From Nitrosomonas cryotolerans ATCC 49181 (GTDB taxonomy: Bacteria; Pseudomonadota; Gammaproteobacteria; Burkholderiales; Nitrosomonadaceae), in the NCBI RefSeq assembly GCF_900143275.1, contig NZ_FSRO01000001.1, positions 682,001 to 746,000 on the forward strand: 64,000 nt of DNA, given 5' to 3'. The position numbers and the translations under genes are program-made. The notes below the pieces were generated by a model that did not search any database, was not told the DNA's origin, and saw only the letters and a program-made list of their open reading frames with translations. Each line of letters starts with the position of its first letter. Within the stretch, counting starts at the first letter, position 1. Of this stretch, positions 1-10,460 are shown piece by piece.

Positions 1-426
1 TTTAAATAGTCATTTCGTATCTAAAAGCCGGAAATATCTGGTATGGTGGCGTGGCGATCTTTGTGTGTTGTTATAGAATACCAGTAGAGGCTTTTGCAAA
101 AACCCTCGCCAGAAATTTCGATTATTGATTATAAAAAATTAATTTTTCAGTCATTGGGGTTTTGCAAAGATCTCCAGTAAAATAAGAAGCTGATGCCTAT
201 TTAGCTGATCATCTTCCTTTCTGGTAGGCTGAATCTGTCATAAGGTTTTAGTAAGTGGTTAGCTGTGATTGTTGGTAATTTCTAACATATGCTGGCTACT
301 TAAGTGGTCCGATGTTTATTTTGGTGCTTTTTGTTTCTGCTGGTTGCGTTTAATTATATATATGTGGCAGGCTGCCAGATTTGAGGCTCAGGTCATGAGT
401 ATATATAAACATATTTTAAATCTATA
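1..426. other. Gene-free left edge upstream of the tRNA-tufB operon
   Basis: No gene is supported here. One frame stays open from the window edge to a TAG at 74-76, but it has no recognisable product. The stretch contains one MITE-like element (87-174). The rest is AT-rich DNA running up to the tRNA promoter. Confidence 0.5.
87..174. repeat. MITE-like element, family A copy 1
   Basis: An 88-bp element bounded by imperfect 19-bp terminal inverted repeats: GAGGCTTTTGCAAAAACCC at 87-105 and GGGGTTTTGCAAAGATCTC at 156-174, about 16 of 19 positions pairing. It is flanked by the 5-bp direct repeat CAGTA at 82-86 and 175-179, consistent with a target-site duplication. The interior is AT-rich and non-coding. 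A shorter relative lies at 44988-45047. The likely origin is a non-autonomous transposon moved by a transposase encoded elsewhere. Confidence 0.7.
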
Positions 427-455
427 TTGACTTGTGAATATATTATATTCATAAT
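427..455 (+). promoter_or_regulatory. Sigma-70 promoter of the tRNA-tufB operon
   Basis: TTGACT (427-432) and CATAAT (450-455) are separated by exactly 17 bp, matching 5/6 positions of each consensus hexamer. The predicted start is about 5-10 nt before the first base of tRNA-Tyr at 472. No other convincing promoter was seen before tufB, so this one probably drives the three tRNAs and tufB together. Confidence 0.75.
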
Positions 456-471
456 CGATGGTTTCTCGTTT

Positions 472-556
472 GGAGGGGTTCCCGAGCGGTCAAAGGGATC
501 AGACTGTAAATCTGACGGCTTAGCCTTCGAAGGTTCGAATCCTTCTCCCTCCACCA
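472..556 (+). tRNA. tRNA-Tyr (GTA)
   Basis: An 85-nt class II tRNA with an acceptor stem GGAGGGG pairing TCCCTCC, an anticodon loop CTGTAAA (anticodon GTA), a long variable arm, a T-arm GAAGG-TTCGAAT-CCTTC and an encoded CCA end. It is the first gene of the tRNA-tufB operon, an arrangement like tyrU-glyT-thrT-tufB in enterobacteria. Confidence 0.97.
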
Positions 557-716
557 AACTAATTTGCGAGTTAGTAACAGTAAATAAAAAAAGAATATAG
601 CAGCGACAGAAAACAACAAGGTAAGATAAATAATAAAGCAATAAGGCGCGTTGGATTAGGGATGAAGTCGCTTGAGATGCGGGTGCTTTTCTCTGCTCTG
701 TAAGCCACATAGAAAC

Positions 717-790
717 GCGGGTGTAGCTCAATGGTAGAGCAGAAGCCTTCCAAGCTTACGATGAGGGTTCGATTCCCTTCACCCGCTCCA
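717..790 (+). tRNA. tRNA-Gly (TCC)
   Basis: A 74-nt cloverleaf with acceptor GCGGGTG pairing CACCCGC, anticodon loop CTTCCAA (anticodon TCC), T-loop TTCGATT, discriminator T and encoded CCA. It is the second tRNA of the tufB operon. Confidence 0.96.
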
Positions 791-835
791 GGTAAGTTGT
801 ATAGGTAATTGAAGATTTGAGTGGCAGTGATACTT

Positions 836-910
<75 letters not shown>

Positions 911-957
911 ATCGGTAAAACTAAAATGATAAAAGCACTCTAAGAAGGGAGTAGATC

Positions 958-2148
958 ATGGCAAAAAGCAAGTTTGAGCGATCAAAGCCGCACGTTAACG
1001 TGGGCACGATAGGTCACGTGGATCATGGTAAAACTACGCTGACAGCAGCGATTACAACAATATTGACGAAGAAGTTTGGTGGTGAAGCGAAAAGCTATGC
1101 GCAGATTGATTCGGCCCCTGAAGAGCGTTCGCGCGGGATTACTATCAATACCTCGCATGTGGAATATGAAACAGATAATCGTCATTATGCGCATGTAGAT
1201 TGCCCAGGTCATGCTGATTACGTTAAGAATATGATTACAGGTGCGGCACAGATGGATGGGGCGATATTAGTGGTGTCGGCTGCTGATGGCCCGATGCCGC
1301 AAACGCGTGAACATATATTGTTAGCCCGCCAGGTGGGGGTGCCTTATATTATTGTTTATATGAATAAGGCAGACATGGTCGATGACGCCGAGCTATTAGA
1401 GCTGGTGGAAATGGAGGTACGTGAGCTGCTATCCAAATATGATTTTCCTGGTGACGATACGCCGATTATTATAGGGTCGGCATTAAAGGCCATTGAAGGT
1501 GATCAAAGTGAGATTGGCGAGCCGTCTATATTGAAGCTGGCAGAGGCATTGGATAGTTATATACCAAATCCAGAGCGTGCAATCGATGGCGCGTTTATTA
1601 TGCCAGTGGAAGATGTTTTCTCAATCTCTGGACGTGGAACGGTTGTAACAGGACGTGTCGAGCGTGGTATTATTAAGGTCGGTGAGGAAATAGAGATTGT
1701 TGGATTAAAACCTACACTAAAGACGGTGTGTACGGGTGTAGAAATGTTCCGGAAGTTATTGGATCAGGGCCAAGCGGGCGATAATGTCGGAGTATTATTG
1801 CGCGGAACCAAGCGTGAAGATGTTGAGCGGGGGCAAGTTCTGGCTAAACCAGGAAGTATTGCGCCACATACTAAATTTACTGCTGAGATCTATGTGCTTA
1901 GTAAGGAAGAAGGGGGGCGGCATACTCCATTTTTTCCAGGGTATCGCCCTCAATTTTATTTTCGTACCACGGATGTAACTGGTGCGATAGAATTGCCGTC
2001 TGGAACTGAAATGGTCATGCCGGGCGATAATGTCTCGGTAACAGTGAATCTGATAGCGCCAATTGCAATGGAAGATGGGTTGCGTTTTGCTATTCGTGAA
2101 GGCGGTAGAACAGTTGGCGCAGGCGTAGTTGCTAAAGTTATTGAATAG
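958..2148 (+). CDS. tufB: Elongation factor Tu
   Basis: This 396-residue GTPase delivers aminoacyl-tRNA to the ribosomal A site. The G1 motif GHVDHGKT is near residues 19-26, DCPGH near 81 and NKAD near 136, followed by the two beta-barrel domains and the usual C-terminus ending in AKVIE. The length is standard. The ATG is preceded by AAGGGAG at a good distance. The upstream tRNA-Tyr/Gly/Thr genes and downstream tRNA-Trp, secE and nusG are the usual tufB context. Betaproteobacteria often carry a second tuf copy in the str operon, outside this window, so the symbol tufB rests on context. Confidence 0.98.
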   Translation: MAKSKFERSKPHVNVGTIGHVDHGKTTLTAAITTILTKKFGGEAKSYAQIDSAPEERSRGITINTSHVEYETDNRHYAHVDCPGHADYVKNMITGAAQMDGAILVVSAADGPMPQTREHILLARQVGVPYIIVYMNKADMVDDAELLELVEMEVRELLSKYDFPGDDTPIIIGSALKAIEGDQSEIGEPSILKLAEALDSYIPNPERAIDGAFIMPVEDVFSISGRGTVVTGRVERGIIKVGEEIEIVGLKPTLKTVCTGVEMFRKLLDQGQAGDNVGVLLRGTKREDVERGQVLAKPGSIAPHTKFTAEIYVLSKEEGGRHTPFFPGYRPQFYFRTTDVTGAIELPSGTEMVMPGDNVSVTVNLIAPIAMEDGLRFAIREGGRTVGAGVVAKVIE

Positions 2149-2232
2149 TTTTTTATATGAAAGAGCTTGGAGATATGTGTTTCTTGGGTGATAAGCGAAA
2201 GGCTTCCCCGAGTTCTAATTTTCTAGTAATAA

Positions 2233-2308
2233 AGGCCAGTAGCTCAATTGGCAGAGCGTCGGTCTCCAAAACCGAAGGTTGGGGGTTCGATGCCCTCCTG
2301 GCCTGCCA
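2233..2308 (+). tRNA. tRNA-Trp (CCA)
   Basis: A 76-nt cloverleaf with acceptor AGGCCAG pairing CTGGCCT, anticodon stem TCGGT/ACCGA with loop CTCCAAA (anticodon CCA), T-loop TTCGATG, discriminator G and encoded CCA. It lies between tufB and secE, a placement common in proteobacteria. Confidence 0.97.
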
Positions 2309-2678
2309 TTTATTTACAAGACTAGAGCTGTCTCATACTATACGAATTAAATAAAACCAGCTAGCGGTTGTAAAATACGTGTAATGCTTCAAGCATTAAC
2401 ATTAGGAAAATAACTCGTGCCTTGGACAGCGGTATGAGCGAATGCAGTGATATGAAATTTTATATTCAATAAATGGCACATTGAATCGGTGTTGCGGATT
2501 TAAAATGCATGCGACATGCAGAGAATTTAATTTGACAGGCAGAAGAGTTTTGTAGAGCAAAATAGGTGTGTATGTCATCTGTGGATACGCATATTGCATT
2601 GATTTAGTATTGAATGTGAGTGTAAATCAGGTTTTACAATTTCTAATTTACTAGAAAGTATTGAGGTGGAGTAGTAAC
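2309..2678. other. 370-bp spacer between tRNA-Trp and secE
   Basis: No gene is supported. There is a small hairpin (TAATGCTT/AAGCATTA) near 2381-2400. A good -35 hexamer TTGACA at 2532-2537 has no matching -10 at normal spacing, so a separate secE promoter is possible but not shown. Confidence 0.4.
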
Positions 2679-3023
2679 GTGAACAATTTTAAGCTTGGGC
2701 TTGCATTTATATTAATGATAACGGGTGTTGCCGGATTCTATTACTTGGCCGATAGTGCCATGGTAATTCGTGTGATTTCTGTGTTAATGGGGTTTTTATT
2801 GGCGGCAGCAATAGCTTTGTTTACTACTCAGGGAAGGCAATTTTATGCGTTTTGTAAAGAATCATCTGAAGAAACTAAGAAAGTAGTGTGGCCTAGTCGT
2901 AAGGAGACAATTCAAACTTCTGGTGTTGTATTTGCTTTTGTTGTGGCAATGGCCTTATTTTTGTGGTTAATAGATGCGGGTCTATTATCAGCGGTTAAGT
3001 TAATGATGGATCAGGAGTACTGA
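2679..3023 (+). CDS. secE: Preprotein translocase subunit SecE
   Basis: SecE is the small clamp subunit of the SecYEG inner-membrane protein channel. I start it at GTG 2679, giving 114 residues beginning MNNFKLG, because GAGGTGGAG at 2663-2671 is well placed as its ribosome-binding site; a TTG at 2661 would lie before that site. Three hydrophobic segments (about 7-24, 30-49 and 83-106) give the long proteobacterial form. The conserved cytoplasmic amphipathic segment EETKKVVWPSRKET precedes the last one. It is followed 21 bp later by nusG, the near-universal secE-nusG pair. Confidence 0.95.
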   Translation: MNNFKLGLAFILMITGVAGFYYLADSAMVIRVISVLMGFLLAAAIALFTTQGRQFYAFCKESSEETKKVVWPSRKETIQTSGVVFAFVVAMALFLWLIDAGLLSAVKLMMDQEY

Positions 3024-3044
3024 TCAGATGGCCCAGAGGAAAGC

Positions 3045-3578
3045 ATGAGCAAGAAATGGTTCGTGGTTCACGTTTATTCAGGTTTTGAAAAAAGCGTACA
3101 ACGTGCATTGCAAGAACGTATTAATCGAGCAGAAATGCAGGAAAAATTCGGTCAATTACTTGTGCCGGTAGAAGAAGTAATTGAAATGAAGAGTGGTCAG
3201 AAAAGTATTAGCGAAAGAAAATTTTACCCTGGTTATATGTTGGTTGAGATGGAAATGTCGGATGAGACTTGGCATTTAGTAAAAAATACTAACAAGGTGA
3301 CTGGGTTTGTCGGGGGCACGGTAATGAAACCAACGCCGATAAGCCAGAAAGAAGTAGAAAATATATTGCGTCAGATTCAAGAAGGTGTAGAAAAACCGAA
3401 GCCTAAGGTCCTTTTTGAAGCAGGTGAGGCAGTGCGAGTTAAGGAAGGCCCATTCACAGACTTTCATGGCAATGTTGAAGATGTGAATTATGATAAAAGT
3501 AAAATCAGGGTATCTGTTTCTATCTTTGGTCGTCCCACTCCTGTAGAGCTAGACTTTAATCAGGTAGAAAAATCATAA
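3045..3578 (+). CDS. nusG: Transcription termination/antitermination protein NusG
   Basis: This 177-residue regulator binds the RNA polymerase clamp and links it to Rho or to ribosomal S10. The N-terminal NGN domain starts [16 protein letters not shown] and contains the [12 protein letters not shown] segment. The C-terminal KOW domain contains [24 protein letters not shown]. The length is standard. The ATG follows a GAGGAAAG ribosome-binding site. It is probably cotranscribed with secE. Confidence 0.97.
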   Translation: MSKKWFVVHVYSGFEKSVQRALQERINRAEMQEKFGQLLVPVEEVIEMKSGQKSISERKFYPGYMLVEMEMSDETWHLVKNTNKVTGFVGGTVMKPTPISQKEVENILRQIQEGVEKPKPKVLFEAGEAVRVKEGPFTDFHGNVEDVNYDKSKIRVSVSIFGRPTPVELDFNQVEKS

Positions 3579-3609
3579 ATAGAAGAAGTAACAATCTAAT
3601 TTAACAAAT

Positions 3610-3638
3610 CTGACTCAATAAATTTATTAAGTTATTAA
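3610..3638 (+). promoter_or_regulatory. Candidate promoter for rplKA
   Basis: CTGACT (3610-3615) and TATTAA (3633-3638) have a 17-bp spacer and lie in the nusG-rplK gap, where a separate L11 promoter is known in other bacteria. A 12-bp palindrome AACGTTAACGTT (3649-3660) follows near the expected transcription start. The hexamers are only moderate matches. Confidence 0.35.
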
Positions 3639-3691
3639 TAGGGGAGAGAACGTTAACGTTTTCGTTTGCACCCAACAAGAGGAGATTGGTT

Positions 3692-4123
3692 GTGGCAAAA
3701 AAAATAATTGGTTACATCAAATTGCAAGTGCCGGCAGGTAAGGCAAATCCGAGTCCGCCGATAGGTCCTGCGTTAGGGCAGCGCCAGCTTAATATCATGG
3801 AGTTTTGCAAGGCATTTAATGCGGCAACTCAAAAAATGGAAGCTGGATTGCCGGTACCGGTAGTGATTACTGCCTATGCAGACAAAAGTTTTACTTTTGT
3901 CATGAAAACAACACCTGCCTCAGTGCTGATCAAAAAAGCGGTAGGAGTGACTCGAGGTAGTGCTAAGCCACATGTCGATAAGGTTGGAAAATTGACAAAA
4001 AGTCAAGCGGAAGAGATTGCTAAAATGAAAATGCCGGATTTAACAGCGGCAGATATGGATGCGGCGATACGTACAATTGCCGGAAGTGCGAGAAGTATGG
4101 GTATTGAAGTAGAGGGTATATAA
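3692..4123 (+). CDS. rplK: 50S ribosomal protein L11
   Basis: L11 binds the GTPase-associated region of 23S rRNA and takes part in factor binding and the stringent response. The GTG at 3692 gives 143 residues with the usual start [27 protein letters not shown] at 3679-3684 is 7 bp upstream; an in-frame TTG at 3686 lies too close to that site. The N-terminal proline-rich segment [11 protein letters not shown] and the C-terminal rRNA-binding domain with [12 protein letters not shown] are intact. rplA follows 1 bp after the stop. Confidence 0.96.
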   Translation: MAKKIIGYIKLQVPAGKANPSPPIGPALGQRQLNIMEFCKAFNAATQKMEAGLPVPVVITAYADKSFTFVMKTTPASVLIKKAVGVTRGSAKPHVDKVGKLTKSQAEEIAKMKMPDLTAADMDAAIRTIAGSARSMGIEVEGI

Positions 4124-4124
4124 C

Positions 4125-4823
4125 ATGGCACGTTCATCAACTCGATACAAAACAATCGCAAAAGATATCGATCGTAATAAAGTATATTTACTAACTGATG
4201 CGCTTGCAAGAATTAAGGAAACAGCTACAGCTAAATTTGACGAGTCAGTTGATGTCGCTGTTAATCTAGGTATTGATGCGAAAAAATCGGATCAAGCTGT
4301 GCGTGGTTCAGTTGTATTGCCCGCAGGTACAGGGAAATCAGTTCGCGTTGCTGTATTTGCACAGGGCGAAAAAGCTAAAGAAGCGCTTGAGGCAGGTGCG
4401 GATATTGTTGGATTTGAGGATTTGGCAGAGCAAATTAAAGCTGGAAATATAAATTTCGATATAGCGATTGCAAGTCCTGATGCAATGCGGGTTGTAGGTC
4501 AGCTGGGTCAAATATTAGGACCACGTAGTCTAATGCCAAATCCAAAAGTAGGTACAGTGACTGTCGATGTTGCAGGCGCGGTAAGAAACGCAAAAGCGGG
4601 CCAAGTGCAATATCGCGCGGATAAGGCGGGTATCATTCATTGCACTATTGGACGTGCTTCATTTAGTGTCGATGCATTAAAACAAAACATACTAGCGCTG
4701 ATAGATGCACTTAATAAATCTAAGCCAGCCGCGTCGAAAGGAGTTTATCTTAGGCGAATATCTATTTCGAGCACCATGGGGATAGGGGTACGGGTAGATC
4801 AAGCTAGTCTCATACAGCAATAA
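4125..4823 (+). CDS. rplA: 50S ribosomal protein L1
   Basis: L1 forms the mobile stalk that helps release deacylated tRNA from the E site, and in other bacteria it represses its own rplKA mRNA. The product has 232 residues, normal for the family. It shows the conserved segments [17 protein letters not shown] and [21 protein letters not shown]. The ATG lies one base after the rplK stop, so the two are translationally linked. Confidence 0.97.
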   Translation: MARSSTRYKTIAKDIDRNKVYLLTDALARIKETATAKFDESVDVAVNLGIDAKKSDQAVRGSVVLPAGTGKSVRVAVFAQGEKAKEALEAGADIVGFEDLAEQIKAGNINFDIAIASPDAMRVVGQLGQILGPRSLMPNPKVGTVTVDVAGAVRNAKAGQVQYRADKAGIIHCTIGRASFSVDALKQNILALIDALNKSKPAASKGVYLRRISISSTMGIGVRVDQASLIQQ

Positions 4824-4834
4824 AAGACTTTGGG

Positions 4835-4864
4835 CTGCCGAATTCTTTACAAACAATTCGGCAG
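4835..4864 (+). terminator. Perfect 10-bp hairpin after rplA
   Basis: CTGCCGAATT (4835-4844) and AATTCGGCAG (4855-4864) pair perfectly around a 10-nt loop, 11 bp after the rplA stop. There is no T-run after the stem, so it may be an mRNA-processing or 3'-end stabilising structure or a weak terminator rather than a strong intrinsic terminator. Confidence 0.5.
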
Positions 4865-4979
4865 ATTATCAAAGATCGCTGGGGTATTAAAAATAAACAT
4901 TGCAAAATGATTGATGAGGGAATTCAAAAATTATTTGCTGGCCTATTGTTTAGGTATTAATACTTAATCGCTGAACTGT

Positions 4980-5168
4980 GATGCAAAATAGCGAGGAAAT
5001 TTATTAGTACTATCTATGAATTTCAGTTAGCGCCCAGCGTAGATGGTGTACCCAGAACGGGAATAGATTTATTTCCTGGTTTAAGGTCGCCGGTTCGTAG
5101 TATCTGAGTTACGATAATAATTGTTGGTTTCGTAGTTAAGTACTATATTAACTGATGGAGAATGAACC
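4980..5168 (+). promoter_or_regulatory. rplJ leader region (putative L10-binding leader)
   Basis: The 345-bp gap between rplA and rplJ has no gene. Its second half is rich in pairable segments, for example the region 5030-5095, where CCAG and CCTGG arms enclose GGGAATA/TATTTCC. Long structured leaders bound by L10-L12 occur at this exact place in many bacteria and control rplJL translation. The call rests on position and foldability, not on a recognised consensus. Confidence 0.4.
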
Positions 5169-5684
5169 TTGAGTCTTAATCTTGAAGAGAAAAAAGCAAT
5201 AGTAGCAGAAGTTGGCGCGCAGGTGGCTAAAGCTGAAGCTATGATTATTGCTGAGTATCGGGGGTTAGAAGTTGGTCAGATGACACAACTTAGAGCTAGA
5301 ACACGTCAGTCAGGAATATACTTTCGCGTACTGAAAAACTCATTAGTACGTCGCGCAGTCACGGATACACCATTTGCAGGGCTCACAAAACATATGGTGG
5401 GGCCGCTTGTTTATAGTATCGGAAGTGATCCCGTGGCGGCAGCAAAAATACTTCATGAGTTTGCTAAAACAAACGAAAAACTTGTAATAAAGGTAGGCGC
5501 GATGGGTGGAAAGGTTATGTCTAGTGAAGACGTGGCCACGTTAGCAGCATTACCCAGTCGAGATGAATTGTTATCTAAATTGTTGGGTACAATGCAAGCG
5601 CCGATTACTAAATTCGTTCAGACTCTTAATGAGGTGCCAACCAGATTTGTACGAGGTTTGGCCATTGTGCGCGATAAGAAATAA
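5169..5684 (+). CDS. rplJ: 50S ribosomal protein L10
   Basis: L10 anchors the L7/L12 dimers to the ribosome stalk base. The 171-residue product starts at TTG 5169, just after TGGAGAATGAA, giving the typical N-terminus [15 protein letters not shown]. No ATG or GTG gives a family-like start, so the weak TTG is likely genuine. The conserved LKNSLVRRA segment and the C-terminal helix binding L7/L12 are present. rplL follows after 63 bp. Confidence 0.96.
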   Translation: MSLNLEEKKAIVAEVGAQVAKAEAMIIAEYRGLEVGQMTQLRARTRQSGIYFRVLKNSLVRRAVTDTPFAGLTKHMVGPLVYSIGSDPVAAAKILHEFAKTNEKLVIKVGAMGGKVMSSEDVATLAALPSRDELLSKLLGTMQAPITKFVQTLNEVPTRFVRGLAIVRDKK

Positions 5685-5747
5685 TTCCTATAGCTTACAT
5701 TTGATTGCTCGTATCTAAAACCAAAAGAAATTTACCAGGAGAAAATA

Positions 5748-6119
5748 ATGGCTGTATCTAAAGATGAAATACTAGATTCAATAGCAAACATGACTGTATT
5801 AGAGCTTTCGCAGTTAATTAAAGAAATGGAAGATAAGTTTGGTGTGTCAGCAGCAGCAACTGCTGCAGTTGCCGTGGCTGCACCAGCAGCAGCGGCAGCA
5901 GCTGAACAGACTGAGTTTACTGTAGTATTGACTGCAGCAGGCGCAAGCAAGGTTAATGTCATTAAAGTAGTTAGAGCCGTGACAGGGTTAGGGTTAAAAG
6001 AAGCCAAAGATTTAGTTGACGGTGCCCCTAAAGCCGTGAAGGAAGGCATCGCGAAAGAGGATGCTGAAGCGATTCAAAAACAATTAACAGAAGCAGGCGC
6101 TACTTGCGAAGTTAAATAA
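5748..6119 (+). CDS. rplL: 50S ribosomal protein L7/L12
   Basis: This is the acidic stalk protein that recruits translation factors. It has 123 residues: an N-terminal dimerisation domain ([14 protein letters not shown]), an alanine-rich hinge at about 36-52, and the C-terminal factor-binding domain with [19 protein letters not shown]. The ribosome-binding site CAGGAGAAA is strong, fitting the four-copy requirement per ribosome. Confidence 0.98.
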   Translation: MAVSKDEILDSIANMTVLELSQLIKEMEDKFGVSAAATAAVAVAAPAAAAAAEQTEFTVVLTAAGASKVNVIKVVRAVTGLGLKEAKDLVDGAPKAVKEGIAKEDAEAIQKQLTEAGATCEVK

Positions 6120-6134
6120 TCTGCTATTGATAGA

Positions 6135-6176
6135 ATCGAAGGCTGGTGAGCGTACTTAAAGCTACCAGCCTTCGAT
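6135..6176 (+). terminator. Long hairpin between rplL and rpoB (putative attenuator or RNase III site)
   Basis: ATCGAAGGCTGGT (6135-6147) pairs perfectly over 13 bp with ACCAGCCTTCGAT (6164-6176) around a 16-nt loop. It lies directly after rplL and 116 bp before rpoB. No T-run follows. In E. coli the same gap holds a partial terminator and an RNase III cleavage site that lower rpoBC expression relative to ribosomal proteins. A similar role is inferred from position. Confidence 0.65.
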
Positions 6177-6292
6177 GTCCTATGGTATTTCTGTTGTTTA
6201 TTGAATTATTAAAGATACCAGACACACAGTTTTAACAATTATATTTTGCATCAATCCATCTATCCTCTGTCTTCTTCTCCCGGAGAAATTTC

Positions 6293-9200
6293 ATGAGCTA
6301 TTCGTTCACCGAGAAAAAACGTATTCGTAAAAGTTTTGCAAAGCGCGCGAGCGTTTTGCCAATTCCCTTTCTTCTCGCTACTCAGCTCGAGTCATATGCT
6401 GCTTTTTTACAAGAAAAAACAGTACCTAGTAAGCGCAAAAATCAGGGCCTGCAAGCTGCTTTTAGTTCAATCTTCCCAATTGAGAGTCATTCTAAGAACG
6501 CACGTCTGGATTTTATCAGTTATGAGCTTGGTACACCCGCATTTGATGTTAAAGAATGTCAACAGCGGGGACTGACTTATGCTTCTCCGTTGCGCGCCAA
6601 AGTAAGACTTACCATTATGGAAAAAGAAACTTCCAAGCCAGCGGTGAAGGAAGTGAAGGAACAGGAAGTCTATATGGGAGAAATTCCTCTCATGACGGAT
6701 GCTGGATCATTTGTGATAAATGGCACCGAGCGAGTGATCGTATCGCAGTTACATCGCTCTCCTGGTGTGTTTTTTGAACATGATCGTGGTAAAACCCATT
6801 CCTCTGGTAAATTGCTATTTTCAGCCAGGATTATACCTTATCGTGGTTCATGGCTTGATTTTGAATTTGATGCGAAGGACTGTCTCTTTTTCCGAATTGA
6901 TCGACGTAGAAAGATGCCGGTGACTACCTTGTTAAAAGCCATAGGCATTACTTCAGAGCAAATTCTCTCCGAATTTTTTATTTTTGATTGTTTTTATTTT
7001 TCGGATAAAGGTATTCAGTTTGAATTGATCCCAGAGCGCTTACGTGGGGAAGTAGCGAGCTTTGATATCACGAATAAAAGCGGAAAAATTATTGTCCAGA
7101 AAGATAAGCGTATTACAGCTAAGCATACTCGAGAATTACAACAAGCCGCGATTGAACGGCTTATTGTGCCGGAAGACTTTTTATTGGGTCGAATACTTGC
7201 GCATAATGTAATAGATAAAGAAACCGGTGAGATTCTTGCTCAAGTTAATGATGAAATCACTGATTTGACACTTGCCAAGTTACGCGAAGCGGGCATAAAG
7301 AAAATTAATACACTGTACGTGAATGACCTGAATCATGGCGCATTTATTTCTCAGACTTTAAGAATCGATGAGACGATTGATGAAATGACTGCACAGGTTG
7401 CAATTTATCGCATGATGCGCCCTGGGGAGCCACCTACTGAAGAAGCGGTAAAGGCGTTGTTTGGCGGATTATTCTATTCTCCCGAACGTTACGATCTGTC
7501 CGTAGTGGGACGGATGAAATTTAATCGTCGCGTCGGTAGAACGGAATTGACGGGTTCTGCTACTTTATCAAATGAAGATATTATTGCCGTTATCAAGATT
7601 CTGGTAGAACTGCGTAATGGTCGCGGAGAGATTGATGATATTGATCATTTGGGGAATCGACGTGTACGTTCTGTAGGTGAGCTTGCGGAGAATCAATTTC
7701 GGTCTGGGTTAGTGCGTGTTGAACGTGCGGTTAAAGAACGTTTAAGCCAGGCGGAATCAGAGAATCTGATGCCACATGATTTGATTAATGCTAAACCTGT
7801 ATCAGCTGCCGCGCGCGAATTTTTTGGCTCTAGTCAGCTGTCACAATTTATGGATCAAACAAATCCGCTTTCTGAAATTACCCATAAACGCCGCATCTCA
7901 GCTTTAGGGCCGGGTGGTCTAACACGGGAGCGCGCTGGTTTTGAAGTGCGAGATGTGCATCCAACGCATTATGGACGTGTCTGTCCAATCGAAACACCTG
8001 AAGGTCCGAATATTGGTCTCATTAATTCACTCGCTTTATATGCCCGCACAAATGAATATGGATTTATTGAAACGCCATATAGCAGGGTAAAAGACTGCAA
8101 AGTTGCTGATGAAATAGATTACCTGTCTGCTATTGAGGAAGGTCAGTATATGATTGCTCAGGCAAATGCAGAATTGGATCACGAGGGTAAATTTGTAAGT
8201 GAGATTGTATCTTGTCGCCAGAAAAATGAATTTACATTAGCATCGCCAGATCGAATTGAGTATGTGGATGTGGCGCCTGCACAAATTGTTTCAGTGGCAG
8301 CTTCTTTGATTCCATTTTTGGAACATGATGATGCTAACCGTGCCTTAATGGGATCAAATATGCAGCGTCAAGCGGTTCCTTGTCTACGGGCAGAGAAACC
8401 ACTTGTGGGAACCGGGATTGAGCGTGTGGTCGCACTGCACTCTGGTACGACAGTGCGGGCGGTGCGTGGTGGTTTAGTCGATTATGTCGATGCAGGCCGT
8501 ATTGTAGTTCGTGTGCATGATGCTGAAACGCAGGCAGGTGAAGTAGGTGTGGATATATATAATCTCATTAAATACACACGCTCTAATCAGAATACAAATA
8601 TTAATCAGCGGCCGCTGGTAAAAATTGGAGATGTAATTAACCGTGATGATGTTATCGCAGATGGTGCTTCTACTGATATGGGCGAGCTTGCACTGGGACA
8701 GAATATGCTGGTGGCATTTATGCCATGGAATGGCTATAACTTTGAAGATTCAATCCTGATTTCGGAGCGTGTTGTTGCTGAGGATCGTTTTACATCCATA
8801 CATATTGAGGAATTGTCGGTTGTTAGTCGTGATACTAAGCTTGGAACAGAGGAGATTACCGCTGATATTCCTAATTTATCAGAACAACAGCTTGGACGAT
8901 TAGATGAGTCAGGTATTGTTTACATCGGAGCAGAGGTTGAAGCGGGTGATGTACTGGTTGGCAAAGTCACTCCAAAAGGCGAAACACAATTAACGCCCGA
9001 AGAGAAATTGTTACGCGCAATTTTTGGTGAGAAAGCTTCTGATGTGAAGGATACATCATTGCGTGTACCGTCAGGTATCTCCGGTACAGTAATAGATGTA
9101 CAGGTATTTACTCGTGAAGGTATTGAGCGCGATAGTCGAGCGCAGCAAATCATTGATGATGAGTTAGATCGTTATAAGAAGGATCTGGCTGATCAAATGA

Positions 9201-10366
9201 GAATTATGGAGGCTGATGCGTTTGAGCGTATTGAGCGTCTATTGTTGGATAAAATTGTGACGGGTGGCCCTAAAAAATTAGCCAAAGGAAGCATTATCAC
9301 TAAGGAATATCTAAAGAGTATTGACCCTCATTACTGGTTTGATATTCGCTTATCCGATGAAGAGGCAAGTTTGCAGCTAGAGAAAGTCAGAGAGGGTATG
9401 GCGCAGAAGCGTAAAGCATTTGATGTTGCTTTTGATGAGAAGAAGAAAAAGCTTACGCAGGGCGATGAGTTGGCACCTGGCGTACAGAAAATGGTGAAGG
9501 TTTATATCGCGGTTAAGCGGCGTTTGCAGCCCGGCGATAAAATGGCGGGTCGCCACGGTAACAAAGGCGTGATTTCAAAAATTGTCCCATTAGAAGATAT
9601 GCCCTATATGGATGACGGTACACCTGTTGATGTCGTACTGAATCCATTGGGTGTGCCTTCACGTATGAATGTAGGACAGATACTAGAAGCTCACTTGGGA
9701 TGGGCGGCAAAAGGACTGGGTAAACAGATTGATAAAATGTTACGTGCTCAGCGCGATATTTCTGAGCTCAGGGGATATTTAGATAATATATATAATAGTA
9801 GTGGGAAGAAGGAGACCATCTCTTCGTTTTCCGATGATGAAGTCATGATATTGGCTGAGAATTTAACAGAAGGCGTTCCTTTTGCGACACCCGTATTTGA
9901 TGGCGCTACCGAGGACGAAATCAAAGATATGCTGGAACTGGCTGGATTACCCAGATCTGGTCAAATAACACTATATGATGGCAGAACTGGGGAGGCATTC
10001 GATCGATCGGTAACGGTTGGATATATGCATGTGCTGAAATTACATCATTTGGTAGATGATAAGATGCATGCACGGTCGACAGGTCCATACAGTTTAGTAA
10101 CGCAACAGCCACTTGGTGGAAAGGCCCAGTTTGGTGGTCAACGTTTTGGTGAAATGGAAGTATGGGCATTGGAAGCATATGGCGCTGCATATACCTTACA
10201 AGAAATGTTGACGGTGAAATCTGATGACGTGGCAGGACGTACGAAGGTATACGAAAGTATTGTTAAGGGCGATCACAAAATTGATGCGGGTATGCCGGAA
10301 TCATTTAATGTATTGGTAAAGGAAATCCGATCGCTGGGAATGGATATTGATCTAGAGCAGCATTGA
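6293..10366 (+). CDS. rpoB: DNA-directed RNA polymerase subunit beta
   Basis: The catalytic beta subunit of RNA polymerase, 1357 residues, full length for a betaproteobacterium. The N-terminus [18 protein letters not shown] is typical. The rifampicin-pocket region, with [13 protein letters not shown] starting at about residue 510 and followed by [17 protein letters not shown], is intact. [15 protein letters not shown]-like and C-terminal [19 protein letters not shown] segments are present. ATG follows CCCGGAGAAA. It is transcribed with rpoC 94 bp downstream. Confidence 0.99.
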   Translation: MSYSFTEKKRIRKSFAKRASVLPIPFLLATQLESYAAFLQEKTVPSKRKNQGLQAAFSSIFPIESHSKNARLDFISYELGTPAFDVKECQQRGLTYASPLRAKVRLTIMEKETSKPAVKEVKEQEVYMGEIPLMTDAGSFVINGTERVIVSQLHRSPGVFFEHDRGKTHSSGKLLFSARIIPYRGSWLDFEFDAKDCLFFRIDRRRKMPVTTLLKAIGITSEQILSEFFIFDCFYFSDKGIQFELIPERLRGEVASFDITNKSGKIIVQKDKRITAKHTRELQQAAIERLIVPEDFLLGRILAHNVIDKETGEILAQVNDEITDLTLAKLREAGIKKINTLYVNDLNHGAFISQTLRIDETIDEMTAQVAIYRMMRPGEPPTEEAVKALFGGLFYSPERYDLSVVGRMKFNRRVGRTELTGSATLSNEDIIAVIKILVELRNGRGEIDDIDHLGNRRVRSVGELAENQFRSGLVRVERAVKERLSQAESENLMPHDLINAKPVSAAAREFFGSSQLSQFMDQTNPLSEITHKRRISALGPGGLTRERAGFEVRDVHPTHYGRVCPIETPEGPNIGLINSLALYARTNEYGFIETPYSRVKDCKVADEIDYLSAIEEGQYMIAQANAELDHEGKFVSEIVSCRQKNEFTLASPDRIEYVDVAPAQIVSVAASLIPFLEHDDANRALMGSNMQRQAVPCLRAEKPLVGTGIERVVALHSGTTVRAVRGGLVDYVDAGRIVVRVHDAETQAGEVGVDIYNLIKYTRSNQNTNINQRPLVKIGDVINRDDVIADGASTDMGELALGQNMLVAFMPWNGYNFEDSILISERVVAEDRFTSIHIEELSVVSRDTKLGTEEITADIPNLSEQQLGRLDESGIVYIGAEVEAGDVLVGKVTPKGETQLTPEEKLLRAIFGEKASDVKDTSLRVPSGISGTVIDVQVFTREGIERDSRAQQIIDDELDRYKKDLADQMRIMEADAFERIERLLLDKIVTGGPKKLAKGSIITKEYLKSIDPHYWFDIRLSDEEASLQLEKVREGMAQKRKAFDVAFDEKKKKLTQGDELAPGVQKMVKVYIAVKRRLQPGDKMAGRHGNKGVISKIVPLEDMPYMDDGTPVDVVLNPLGVPSRMNVGQILEAHLGWAAKGLGKQIDKMLRAQRDISELRGYLDNIYNSSGKKETISSFSDDEVMILAENLTEGVPFATPVFDGATEDEIKDMLELAGLPRSGQITLYDGRTGEAFDRSVTVGYMHVLKLHHLVDDKMHARSTGPYSLVTQQPLGGKAQFGGQRFGEMEVWALEAYGAAYTLQEMLTVKSDDVAGRTKVYESIVKGDHKIDAGMPESFNVLVKEIRSLGMDIDLEQH

Positions 10367-10460
10367 TTGGAATTTGTTTATTCCCCTTACGTTTGTGTAT
10401 CAATGATATATATATCCCGAATAATTTTTTGTATTGCCCCCTGATTAACAGGAGTGACAA

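Noticed and set aside
393..731. A 112-codon minus-strand reading frame across the tRNA-Tyr region
   Set aside because: It runs antisense through tRNA-Tyr and the operon promoter, has no family features, and its composition follows the RNA genes.
2157..2354. A 65-codon plus-strand frame over tRNA-Trp
   Set aside because: It reads straight through the tRNA; no ribosome-binding site or protein motif.
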